64,000 bases of DNA, from contig CAMMSL010000003.1 of assembly GCA_946499505.1 (NCBI GenBank), positions 62,001 to 126,000 of the forward strand, written 5' to 3'. The notes beneath the pieces are model-generated. The model was given only the letters and a program-made list of their open reading frames with translations, did not search any database and had not been told where the DNA came from. This stretch comes from an uncultured Lachnoclostridium sp. (lineage in GTDB: Bacteria > Bacillota > Clostridia > Lachnospirales > Lachnospiraceae). Positions 8,337 to 16,717 of the stretch are shown one piece after another; positions within the stretch are counted from its first letter, which is position 1; every line of letters begins with the position of its first letter. A program made the position numbers and the translations under genes.

Positions 8337-8392
8337 CAGCTCCCTTTAGATTTACAGGATATCCTGTAATCATGAAAGGGGGCTGTATTTTT
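8337..8392 (+). promoter_or_regulatory. Hairpin burying the dedA ribosome site; terminator-shaped
   Basis: CAGCTCCCTTT (8337-8347) pairs fully, with one G-U, to AAAGGGGGCTG (8375-8385), and an inner perfect palindrome TTACAGGAT/ATCCTGTAA fills the arm. A run TATTTTTT follows, then the dedA ATG at 8394. The 3' arm holds the AAAGGGGG ribosome site. The element could end purD transcripts, gate dedA translation, or both. Confidence 0.65.
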
Positions 8393-8393
8393 T

Positions 8394-8903
8394 ATGAACA
8401 TATCTGAACTTACCCATTATTTTCTTCAATACGGTGCTTTTTTCATTTATCTGATCGTACTTTTAGAATATCTGAATCTTCCGGGCTTTCCCGCCGGCGT
8501 TATCATGCCGCTTGCAGGAATCTGGGCCGCGCAGGGTGAGATCAGTTTCCCGGTTGTTATGGTGCTGACAGTTGCGGCGGGACTTACCGGGAGCTGGGCG
8601 CTCTATCTGCTGGGCAGATACGGCGGGGGCAAGGTGCTAGGGTTTTATTTCAAGAAATTTCCGAAGCACCAGCCGGTCATTGAGGAGAAGATGAATTACC
8701 TGAGGGAGAAAGGCTGTATTGGTGTATTTGTCAGCAAGCTGCTTCCCATGGTGCGCACCCTCATCTCGATCCCGGCCGGGATGGTGAAGATGGATTTTGT
8801 CAAATATACAGTAAGTTCCGTGTGCGGGATATTCTTATGGAACCTGACATTTGTCGGGGCAGGATATTTCTTCGGCGACGCGGCGATCAAGTTTTTTACA
8901 TAA
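8394..8903 (+). CDS. DedA-family membrane protein
   Basis: DedA / SNARE-associated-Golgi-like membrane protein. Family members influence membrane lipid balance, and some are proton-coupled undecaprenyl phosphate or phospholipid translocases. Visible features are LNLPGFPAGVIMPLAG, LLGRYGGGK and the conserved FVSKLLPMVRTLISIPAGM (the buried Arg and Pro-Ala-Gly). At 169 residues it is at the short end of the family. The ribosome site is inside the upstream hairpin. It is directly followed by a lipid-type glycosyltransferase and an acyltransferase-like gene, which suits a role at the membrane. Confidence 0.88.
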   Translation: MNISELTHYFLQYGAFFIYLIVLLEYLNLPGFPAGVIMPLAGIWAAQGEISFPVVMVLTVAAGLTGSWALYLLGRYGGGKVLGFYFKKFPKHQPVIEEKMNYLREKGCIGVFVSKLLPMVRTLISIPAGMVKMDFVKYTVSSVCGIFLWNLTFVGAGYFFGDAAIKFFT

Positions 8904-8920
8904 GAGAGGGGGTACAGAAA

Positions 8921-10216
8921 ATGAAAATTGCAATGCTTACAAATAATTACAGGCCTTTCGTGGGAGGTGTGCCGATCTCAGTTGAGCGTCAGGCACAGGA
9001 GCTGGTAAAGCTCGGACATCAGGTGACGGTATTTGCGCCGATGTATGAAAGTGAGGATAAAGAACAGGCTGAAAGTTTCCGGGAAAAGATTCTGGAAGAG
9101 GATAAGGAGGCGCCGGAGCGGGTGATCCGGTATCATTCACAGAAGAGAAAGATGGAAAACGGCATGGTGTATCCGGGAATTTACCCGGCAGAGATATTCA
9201 AGGTGTTTGAACGGGAAAGATTTGACTGTATTCATGTGCATCATCCGATGTTCGTGGGACCGTGGGCGCTGTGGCTGGGAAAGAAATATGATATCCCGGT
9301 TATCTATACATATCACACAAGATATGAAGACTATCTTCATTATATTCCGTGCTTCCGGATCAATGAGAGGAGTACGATTGTGAAGAAGAAAGCGGTAGAG
9401 TGGCTGCAAAGGAATGGGATCCCGTCTTATATGAGCTGGTTTTGCAATAAGTGTGATCTTGTACTCGCGCCGTCTGCCGGAATGAGACAGATGATCAGGG
9501 GATATGGAGTTCATACTCCGACAGCAGTATTCCCCACCGGACTGGACGGATCATTTTTCCGGAAGAATGAAAAAAGGCCGCGGGAGATCAGAAAACAGTA
9601 TGCGAAAGGAAAGAAATATCTGCTTGTCACGGTCTCAAGACTGGAAAAAGAGAAAAATTATGGCTTTCTCCTGCGGGGAATTGCAGAATTGAAGCGGGAG
9701 ACAGGGGATAACTTCCAGGTACTGATCATAGGAGACGGAAGTCAGAAGGCGGAGCTGAAAGTCAGGGCGTCCATCCTCGGTATACAGGATGTTGTTACTT
9801 TCGTCGGAAATGTACCGAATGATCAGATCAGGGATTATCTGGCCGCGAGTGATCTGTTTCTGTTTGCATCGAAGTCAGAGACACAGGGCATCGTTCTGGC
9901 TGAGGCAATGGCAGCAGGCATACCGGTCACGGCAGTACACGCAACCGGCGCAGACGATATTATTGAAGACGGTGTAAACGGATTTCTGACGGAGGAGAAA
10001 GAAGAGGTGTGGGCGGCAAAAGTGAATGAGGCGCTCGAACCTGAGACGAACAGCAGGATGAAGAGGGCGGCGCTTATCTCTGCTGAAAATTACCGTTCCT
10101 CGAGACTTGCCATCTATGAGGAGATGCTCTACAATCAATGTGGGTTCAGGAAAGGAGAAAGACTTTATGAGGCTGAAGAAGATCGGAGAGAGCGCTCTGC
10201 AATGGCTCTTCACTAA
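8921..10216 (+). CDS. GT4 glycosyltransferase, probably glycolipid-forming
   Basis: 431 residues, GT-B fold. The N-domain starts MKIAMLTNNYRPFVGGV, a UgtP/MgdA-like opening, with the acceptor-site stretch IHVHHPMFVG. The C-domain has the donor motif SETQGIVLAEAMAAG (E-x7-E). ATG at 8921 follows GAGGGGG; an in-frame upstream start would reach back into dedA and lacks a ribosome site. Members resembling this one glucosylate diacylglycerol at the cytoplasmic membrane face; that specificity is inferred, not shown. It overlaps the next gene by 50 bases and follows dedA by 17. Confidence 0.86.
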   Translation: MKIAMLTNNYRPFVGGVPISVERQAQELVKLGHQVTVFAPMYESEDKEQAESFREKILEEDKEAPERVIRYHSQKRKMENGMVYPGIYPAEIFKVFERERFDCIHVHHPMFVGPWALWLGKKYDIPVIYTYHTRYEDYLHYIPCFRINERSTIVKKKAVEWLQRNGIPSYMSWFCNKCDLVLAPSAGMRQMIRGYGVHTPTAVFPTGLDGSFFRKNEKRPREIRKQYAKGKKYLLVTVSRLEKEKNYGFLLRGIAELKRETGDNFQVLIIGDGSQKAELKVRASILGIQDVVTFVGNVPNDQIRDYLAASDLFLFASKSETQGIVLAEAMAAGIPVTAVHATGADDIIEDGVNGFLTEEKEEVWAAKVNEALEPETNSRMKRAALISAENYRSSRLAIYEEMLYNQCGFRKGERLYEAEEDRRERSAMALH

Positions 10217-10835
10217 TTATCTGAAATGGATCGAGCGGACTGTTACGATCCGGTGGATTGAGGAGAACCGATACGGAGACAGTCAGATATTCGGGTTCTG
10301 GCATGAGGACAGCTTCTTTATGAATCTCGTTCTTGAGAATCTGGCGCATAAGACTACGCCGGTAGATGTGATCGTGACCGCGGACACCCGGGGGAATTAT
10401 ATAGAAAACATGGTGAGAAGATGCGGTGGAAATGCACTGCGTGTGCCGGACGGCTTTAAGGCATTTACGGCACTTAAAAAGATCGTGCAGGATTCTTACG
10501 AAAAGACTCATTCCATCGCTGTTGCGCTGGACGGACCGCTGGGGCCCAGACATGAGCCGAAGAAGCTGGCATTTTATCTGTCAGAACACGCTGAAGAAGA
10601 TTTTGTAGGCATCAGCCTGTCCTATTCTTCCTGTCTGCGGCTTCGGCGCCGCTGGGATAAATACGTGATCCCCCTGCCGTACACGGCCGTTACAGTTGCG
10701 GTGAAAAATTACGGTGTGGTAAAGAAGAGCAGGATACCGGAACTGCCTGCAGCTGCGCCGGAACTGCCCTGTGAGGAAATATGCGGACAGGAAAGCGGGA
10801 GGAAAACCGTGAGAAAAGTGCATGGAACTCTCTGA
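10167..10835 (+). CDS. DUF374 / lysophospholipid acyltransferase-like protein
   Basis: 222 residues. IFGFWHEDSFF resembles the family's W-H acyltransferase motif, and VALDGPLGPRHEPK is the D-G-P-x-G-P block of DUF374 proteins, a branch of the lysophospholipid acyltransferase fold. ATG at 10167 has AAGGAG upstream and lies inside the end of the glycosyltransferase gene, so the two are translationally coupled. An acyl transfer to a glycolipid made by the preceding enzyme is a reasonable inference. The C-terminus is rich in Ala, Pro and Glu and may be variable. Confidence 0.8.
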   Translation: MRLKKIGESALQWLFTNYLKWIERTVTIRWIEENRYGDSQIFGFWHEDSFFMNLVLENLAHKTTPVDVIVTADTRGNYIENMVRRCGGNALRVPDGFKAFTALKKIVQDSYEKTHSIAVALDGPLGPRHEPKKLAFYLSEHAEEDFVGISLSYSSCLRLRRRWDKYVIPLPYTAVTVAVKNYGVVKKSRIPELPAAAPELPCEEICGQESGRKTVRKVHGTL

Positions 10836-10890
10836 ATACAGGCGATGGAGAGAGGCAGAAATTTAAAATGAGGAGAGAAGAGGAGACAAC

Positions 10891-11589
10891 ATGGAGACAA
10901 ACAATATATTGATCGTGGAGGACGACAAGGAGATCCGGGAGGGTGTCCAGATCTACCTGCAGAGTCAGGGATATAAAGTATTTCAGGCGGCGGACGGCAT
11001 CGAAGGGCTGGAGATCATAGACAAGGAGGATATCCATCTGGCTATTGTGGATATCATGATGCCCAGAATGGACGGTATCCGCATGACAATGAAATTAAGG
11101 GAAAAACATGATTTCCCGGTGATCATGCTGTCGGCAAAATCCGAGGAAGTGGATAAGATCACAGGCTTAAATATCGGGGCGGATGATTATGTGACAAAGC
11201 CGTTTACGCCTATGGAACTGATGGCGAGGGTGAATTCCCAGCTCAGACGATACCGGAAGTTTCTGGAAAAACTGACGCCGCAGGAAAATGTGCATGTGAT
11301 CGGAGGACTGGAGATTAATGAGGATGCGGTGGAAGTGACGATGGACGGAAAACCGGTGAAACTCACGCCCATAGAGTACAAGATTCTTCTCCTGCTGGCG
11401 AAGAATCCGGGCAGAGTATTCTCATCCGAGGAAATCTATGAGCGCGTATGGCAGGAAAAAGCCATCAATACAGATACTATTATGGTGCATGTGAGAAACA
11501 TAAGAGAAAAGATTGAATTAGATCCAAAGAATCCGAAATATTTAAAGGTGGTGTGGGGAGTTGGATACAAAATCGAAAAACAGCCGTAA
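10891..11589 (+). CDS. OmpR/PhoB-type response regulator
   Basis: Receiver domain (residues 5-120) with acidic pair Glu10/Asp11, phospho-acceptor Asp54 in AIVDIMMPRMDG, and Lys in TKPFTPMEL; then a winged-helix DNA-binding domain (about 135-230) ending VVWGVGYKIEK. The length of 232 residues is standard. The ribosome site is AGGAG. Its last 29 bases overlap the kinase gene, so the two are one operon. The regulated genes cannot be read from the sequence. The adjacent envelope genes (dedA, GT4, DUF374) are plausible targets. Confidence 0.95.
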   Translation: METNNILIVEDDKEIREGVQIYLQSQGYKVFQAADGIEGLEIIDKEDIHLAIVDIMMPRMDGIRMTMKLREKHDFPVIMLSAKSEEVDKITGLNIGADDYVTKPFTPMELMARVNSQLRRYRKFLEKLTPQENVHVIGGLEINEDAVEVTMDGKPVKLTPIEYKILLLLAKNPGRVFSSEEIYERVWQEKAINTDTIMVHVRNIREKIELDPKNPKYLKVVWGVGYKIEKQP

Positions 11590-13831
11590 GGCAGGTATTA
11601 TTGTAGTCGTTATATTACTCAGCATATGTTCCCTTATCATGATGTCACAGTATGACGGAATGAAGTATGAGATGGACAGCGCTAATTCTGAGGCTACAGA
11701 AGATGCAGAGGCACCTGTGCCTTATACAAATGTACTCTCATCGATCAGCATGGATCTGGCTGAGGGAAATTATCTTCTCTATAATGAATATGCCGATGAG
11801 ACGGATCCGGCAGAGGTGCTGGATGAATACGGACAGAGAAACTTTGAGCTGGCGAAAAAGTATTTCGATTACGAAGTGTTTGACAGTGAAAGCCGGCAGC
11901 TCCTCAAAAATGTGGATGAGGGGACGGCAGAGAGGCTTCTGGCAAACAGCGAAGATGAAGCAGACTATGCGTTCCGGGCGCGTTATACATTTTCCGAGAA
12001 CGGGGAGATCTCTTCTGTTCAGATCGATGGAACAGCGTTAAGTCCGGAGGAAGAATACAGTCTGGAATCGGATTATGTGACTTCTGCCCAGGAGGTGGAA
12101 TATGGTGAGGAGATTTCAAGTATTGCGGAGCCAAAAGGCATTACTGTCATCTATGGGATGAGTCAGGAATATCTGAATGTGTTTACAGAGGCATACGCAG
12201 AGGACAATTGGGAAGATGATTCTGTTCCATATTACAGTGTACGGGAGACTTTTCACTACAGTGATACACTGGATCCCCTGTGCTGGGCAGTGATTGCTGC
12301 AGCTTTGCTTCTTCCGCTCAGGAGAAAGCTGGATATCAGTGAGATGAAGCTGTTTGATGTACCGTTTGAAGTTCCGATCCTTGTGTGGCTGTTCATATAT
12401 ATTACCTATTTGAATGCACTTCCGGCAAGAATTGTAGATCAGACAGTGGAGAACAGTCTGCTTCCGGGAATGGGGCACGGTATGGAGATTATTGCGGCGA
12501 TCATTAATTTCGCAATGTGGTTTTTCGTTTTCGGACTGGTATTCTGGAGCGTGACTTCCCTTCGGGCAATGATCCGCATGAAAGGCGCGTACTGGCGTGA
12601 CAGGACGCTGACAATGAAGCTGATCCGCCATTACCGCGGCAACGGGACACAGAGTGATGAAGAGATGGTGAGAAAGGCAGGCGGTATCCTGAAGAGGATT
12701 AAGGCATTCTTTGCAAAACAGTATGACGCGCTGCAGCATCTTGACTTCCGCGAGAAGACGAACCGGACGATCTTGAAGATCGTGATCATCAACTATATCA
12801 TACTGGCGGTCGTATGTTTCCTGTGGTATTACGGAACACTCGCCCTGATCATATATTCCGTGCTTCTGTTCCTTTTCCTGAGAAAATACGTGAAAGATCT
12901 TCAGGGAAAATATAAGTTGCTGTTAAAGTCCACGAATCAGCTGGCAGAAGGGCATCTGGACGTCCCGATCGAGGGAGATATCGGACTGTTCAATCCGATT
13001 CAGGATGAGCTGAAGAAGATCCAGAAAGGATTTAAGAAAGCAGTGGACGAAGAAGTGAAAAATGAGCGGATGAAGACAGAGCTCGTGACCAACGTATCCC
13101 ATGATCTCCGGACGCCGCTTACCGCAATCATCACTTACACGGATCTACTGAAAAACGAGAAGGATGAAGAGAAACGGAAGGAATACATCGATGTGCTGGA
13201 AAGAAAATCGCTTCGTCTGAAAGTGCTGATCGAAGATCTTTTTGAAATCAGTAAGGCGGCAAGCAAGAGCGTCGTTATGCACTATATGAAAGTGGATATT
13301 GTGGATCTCATCAAACAGGTGGGACTGGAAAATGACGGCAAGATCAAAGAGGCAAATCTTGACTTCCGCTGGAAACTGCCGGAGCATAAGATGATCATGT
13401 GGCTGGACAGTCAGAAGACATACCGTATCTTTGAGAATCTGATCGTCAATATCACGAAATATGCGATGCCCCATACTCGGGTCTATATCGAGATGACAGA
13501 GCAGGAAAATGACGTACACATTTCCATGAAAAATGTTTCAGCAGCAGAACTGAACTTTGATACCGAGGAGATTACAGATCGTTTTGTCCGGGGGGATGTT
13601 TCGAGAAATACGGAGGGCTCCGGACTTGGTCTTGCGATCGCCAAGAGCTTTATCGAACTGCAGCACGGTACGTTGAAGATATCTACAGAGGCCGATCTGT
13701 TCAAAGCAGATATTACGCTGCCGAAGCTTGATATCCCGCCGGAGGAAGAACAGAGGCAGCAGGCGGAGAAAGAGGCAGAGGCAGCCGGAGAGCGGGGAGC
13801 AGCAGATGCCGAAGGGACTGCACAGGCATAG
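11561..13831 (+). CDS. Membrane sensor histidine kinase
   Basis: 756 residues. One N-terminal helix (about 10-28), an acidic extracytoplasmic domain of about 200 residues, then several helices (about 235-450), a short linker, the HisKA box NVSHDLRTPLTAI (His514) and the ATPase domain with GSGLGLAIAKSF. The Ala/Glu-rich tail is non-conserved. The start is TTG at 11561, with AAAGGTGG upstream inside the regulator gene. The combination of a large external domain and a later multi-helix block is uncommon in clostridial kinases and suggests sensing of an envelope or lipid signal. Partner of the preceding regulator. Confidence 0.93.
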   Translation: MDTKSKNSRKAGIIVVVILLSICSLIMMSQYDGMKYEMDSANSEATEDAEAPVPYTNVLSSISMDLAEGNYLLYNEYADETDPAEVLDEYGQRNFELAKKYFDYEVFDSESRQLLKNVDEGTAERLLANSEDEADYAFRARYTFSENGEISSVQIDGTALSPEEEYSLESDYVTSAQEVEYGEEISSIAEPKGITVIYGMSQEYLNVFTEAYAEDNWEDDSVPYYSVRETFHYSDTLDPLCWAVIAAALLLPLRRKLDISEMKLFDVPFEVPILVWLFIYITYLNALPARIVDQTVENSLLPGMGHGMEIIAAIINFAMWFFVFGLVFWSVTSLRAMIRMKGAYWRDRTLTMKLIRHYRGNGTQSDEEMVRKAGGILKRIKAFFAKQYDALQHLDFREKTNRTILKIVIINYIILAVVCFLWYYGTLALIIYSVLLFLFLRKYVKDLQGKYKLLLKSTNQLAEGHLDVPIEGDIGLFNPIQDELKKIQKGFKKAVDEEVKNERMKTELVTNVSHDLRTPLTAIITYTDLLKNEKDEEKRKEYIDVLERKSLRLKVLIEDLFEISKAASKSVVMHYMKVDIVDLIKQVGLENDGKIKEANLDFRWKLPEHKMIMWLDSQKTYRIFENLIVNITKYAMPHTRVYIEMTEQENDVHISMKNVSAAELNFDTEEITDRFVRGDVSRNTEGSGLGLAIAKSFIELQHGTLKISTEADLFKADITLPKLDIPPEEEQRQQAEKEAEAAGERGAADAEGTAQA

Positions 13832-13867
13832 GATAAAAAAGTAACACGATATCTGATTGATGTAAAG

Positions 13868-13902
13868 AATCCCGGCAGGGGAGTTACTCTGCCGGGATTT
13901 TA
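13868..13902 (+). terminator. Terminator after the two-component operon
   Basis: AATCCCGGCAG pairs perfectly with CTGCCGGGATT and is followed by TTAT. It lies 37 bases after the kinase stop. Confidence 0.85.
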
Positions 13903-13986
13903 TGGTACAATGACTGTATATAGCGGCGATTCATTTTCTGCGATGGTATCGCAGCAGAAAAAATGACAGAGAAAAGGAGAAAAAGT

Positions 13987-14667
13987 ATGAAGTATGAGAT
14001 TAAAGGAAATGATCTGCCGGTAGTGATCTGCTATCTGGAAAACGGAGAGTCTATGATCACTGAGCGCGGTTCTATGAGCTGGATGTCACCGAATATGAAG
14101 ATGGAGACAACTTCAAACGGCGGGATCGGGAAAGCACTGGGCAGGATGTTCGCCGGGGAGGCGCTTTTCCAGAACCGGTATACGGCACAGGGCGGCAACG
14201 GGCTGATCGCGTTTGCTTCCAGCTTCCCCGGACAGATCAGACCATGGGAGATCGGGCCGGGCAATGAAGTGATCGTTCAGAAATCCGGTTTCCTTGCGGC
14301 TGAAGAAAGTGTAGAACTGTCTGTATTTTTCCAGAAAAAGCTGGGAGCAGGCCTGTTCGGCGGAGAGGGATTTATCATGCAGAAACTCTCCGGACGGGGA
14401 ATGGCGTTTCTGGAATTTGACGGACATGTAGTGGAGTATAATCTGCAGCCGGGACAGCAGATCGTGATCGATACCGGATATCTGGCGGCAATGGATGCAA
14501 CCTGCCAGATGGACATCAAGAGCGTGCCGGGGCTTAAGAACATGGTCTTCGGCGGAGAAGGAATCTTCAATACCATTATCACAGGACCGGGACGTGTGTG
14601 GCTTCAGACAATGCCGCTGTCGGGCGTTGCGGCAGAGATAATGAAATTCATGCCGTCCGCCAAATAA
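13987..14667 (+). CDS. AIM24 / TIGR00266 family protein
   Basis: 226 residues, beta-rich with many glycines. It carries ITERGSMSWMS near the N-terminus and a GFIMQKLSGRGMAFLEFDG segment typical of the TIGR00266/AIM24 family, named after a mitochondrial biogenesis factor and of unknown biochemical role in bacteria. ATG at 13987 has AAAGGAG upstream; a longer in-frame start at 13963 lacks one. It sits just upstream of the MoxR operon and may share its transcript. No signal peptide is visible. Confidence 0.88.
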   Translation: MKYEIKGNDLPVVICYLENGESMITERGSMSWMSPNMKMETTSNGGIGKALGRMFAGEALFQNRYTAQGGNGLIAFASSFPGQIRPWEIGPGNEVIVQKSGFLAAEESVELSVFFQKKLGAGLFGGEGFIMQKLSGRGMAFLEFDGHVVEYNLQPGQQIVIDTGYLAAMDATCQMDIKSVPGLKNMVFGGEGIFNTIITGPGRVWLQTMPLSGVAAEIMKFMPSAK

Positions 14668-14706
14668 AAATTCGCTTTATTCCCGAAGAAATTAAGGAGG
14701 GTGAGT

Positions 14707-15657
14707 ATGCCGGAGAGAAGATACAGTGCGCAGCGCGTGATCGATGAAGTGGAGAAAGCGGTTGTCGGAAAGAGGGATGTCCTGACGAAGATCATGACGG
14801 CAATCCTTGCCGGAGGACATATATTGATTGAAGATATACCGGGAACGGGCAAGACAACGATGGCTCTTGCATTTTCAAAGGCGATGGGGCTGGAAACGCG
14901 GAGAGTGCAGTTCACTCCGGATGTGCTGCCGTCGGATCTGACCGGCTTCACGGTATATCAGAAAGAAACGGGAAAGTTCGTATACCAGCCGGGCGCGGTC
15001 ATGTGCAACCTGCTGCTGGCTGACGAGATCAACCGGACGTCCCCTAAGACACAGTCCGCTCTTCTCGAGGTGATGGAGGAACATCAGGTTACGGTGGACG
15101 GAGTGACACGCAGGACAGGAGATCCGTTTATCGTGATCGCTACGGAGAATCCGGCCGGCTCTGCCGGTACCCAGCTCCTGCCGGAATCACAGCTGGACCG
15201 TTTTATGATCTGTGTGAGTATGGGGTATCCTACAGTTGAGGAAGAGATGGAGATCATGCGCAGGAGCCAGGCGACAGACCGGACGGCGGGAATCATACCG
15301 GTTCTGGACGCGCCGGGACTGGCGGACATGATCCGGGAAGCAAGAGGCGTCTATATGCACGAGAGAATCTGCAGGTATATCGCAGAGCTGGCAAAGGCTA
15401 CCCGGGAGAATGAGTGGACAGAGCTGGGATTAAGTCCCCGCGGCACAGTGGCATTAACGGCTATGGCAAAGGCATATGCATATCTGAAGAACCGTGTCTA
15501 TGTGGTGCCGTCTGACGTGGAAGAAGTGTTCCCGTGTGTGGCGGCGCACAGGATCATTCTGAATATGAAAGCAAAAGTGGCACATGTGAAAGTTGAGGAG
15601 ACTGTGCGGCGGATTCTTGAAAATACCGAGAAACCGGCACTTAAGACAAGGCGGTAG
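14707..15657 (+). CDS. MoxR-family AAA+ ATPase
   Basis: 316 residues. Walker A EDIPGTGKTTMA, Walker B LLADEINRTSPKTQSALLEVM and the sensor-region stretch ENPAGSAGTQLLPESQLDRF define MoxR proteins, chaperone-like ATPases thought to insert cofactors or assemble VWA/DUF58 protein complexes. ATG at 14707 is six bases after AAGGAGG; the GTG at 14701 abuts that site and is less likely. First gene of a classical MoxR-DUF58-transglutaminase operon. Confidence 0.94.
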   Translation: MPERRYSAQRVIDEVEKAVVGKRDVLTKIMTAILAGGHILIEDIPGTGKTTMALAFSKAMGLETRRVQFTPDVLPSDLTGFTVYQKETGKFVYQPGAVMCNLLLADEINRTSPKTQSALLEVMEEHQVTVDGVTRRTGDPFIVIATENPAGSAGTQLLPESQLDRFMICVSMGYPTVEEEMEIMRRSQATDRTAGIIPVLDAPGLADMIREARGVYMHERICRYIAELAKATRENEWTELGLSPRGTVALTAMAKAYAYLKNRVYVVPSDVEEVFPCVAAHRIILNMKAKVAHVKVEETVRRILENTEKPALKTRR

Positions 15658-15661
15658 AGAG

Positions 15662-16717
15662 ATGATCAGAAGAACGGCAGGGTATTTTGCGGTACTTCTT
15701 GTCACCGTGTATCTGTTTTTTATGTATGACGCACCGGTTCTCTCCGGCATCCTTGTATTTTTGCTTCTTTATCCGGCAGCATCCGGAGTTTATCTTGCGA
15801 TAACGGGTAAAAATGCGGTCCCGGATCTGGAGAGAGTACCTCCGCTGGGAGAAAAAGGGAAAAAGATCAAGGCCGGGATATCGGTAAAAAACCGGTCGTC
15901 TCATATGAGTACCCGATATGAATTTCAGGTAACGGCAGGGACCAGCGGTGGAAAGAAGCGGGTGAAAAAGAAATTCCGGGGCTTGCTCCTTCCGAAAGGC
16001 GGGGACACGGTCTGGTTTACGTTTGATACAATATACTGCGGGACTGTGGAGATCAGCGTTGACAGTATGAAAATATATGATTTCCTTGGCATATTTTACA
16101 GGAGAGTCAGATGGCACAGAAAAGCGCAGGTCAAGGTCATGCCGGTATTTGAGCTCATGCCTCTCGAGATCACCCGGGGAACGAGAGAATTTCAGGCTGA
16201 TACGCAGGAATTTTCACAGGATAGGCGGGGAGACGACCCGTCGGAGATCTATCAGGTCAGAGAATACAGAGAGAAGGATTCACTGAAAGATATCCACTGG
16301 AAACTGACTGCGCGGGAAGAAAAACTTATGATCAAGGAGCACGGTTTCCCGCTGGGATGTGTTGTGCTGATTTATATAGATTATAAGCGCGGCAGCCAGT
16401 CGGCCGGGGGCTTTTCAAAGATGCTGGAGACGGCGGCTTCTCTTTCGATCACTCTGGTTTCAGAGAAATGTATCCATATGGCGGCGTGGTACGAAGAGAA
16501 AAATGAGCGGGTAGTCAGATGGCGGATAACGGATGAGGAGAGCGCCTGTGATATGATCTGGAATCTTATGGAAATCCGGCCGTATTCAGATGCTGCGAAA
16601 AAGCAGGTCTGCTATGATGATACATTCCGGGGACAGGAATTTGCCTGTGTTGTGACAATTGACGGGAACGGCGGGATGAAGAAGGACGGAGAGTCATTTG
16701 ATTTCCTGAAACTGTGA
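15662..16717 (+). CDS. DUF58 domain protein
   Basis: 351 residues. Two N-terminal membrane helices (about 5-50), a beta-rich region, and the DUF58 core RRGDDPSEIYQVREYREKDS followed by DIHWKLTAR. These proteins belong to the von Willebrand-A-like superfamily and are near-constant partners of MoxR ATPases; their biochemical role is unsettled. The start at 15662 lies four bases after the MoxR stop. Its stop overlaps the next start (TGATG), indicating coupled translation. Confidence 0.92.
   Translation: MIRRTAGYFAVLLVTVYLFFMYDAPVLSGILVFLLLYPAASGVYLAITGKNAVPDLERVPPLGEKGKKIKAGISVKNRSSHMSTRYEFQVTAGTSGGKKRVKKKFRGLLLPKGGDTVWFTFDTIYCGTVEISVDSMKIYDFLGIFYRRVRWHRKAQVKVMPVFELMPLEITRGTREFQADTQEFSQDRRGDDPSEIYQVREYREKDSLKDIHWKLTAREEKLMIKEHGFPLGCVVLIYIDYKRGSQSAGGFSKMLETAASLSITLVSEKCIHMAAWYEEKNERVVRWRITDEESACDMIWNLMEIRPYSDAAKKQVCYDDTFRGQEFACVVTIDGNGGMKKDGESFDFLKL

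Noticed and set aside
15593..15661. Upstream extension of the DUF58 protein into the MoxR gene
   Set aside because: The added 23 residues are a MoxR shadow and the family starts at the membrane helix after 15662.
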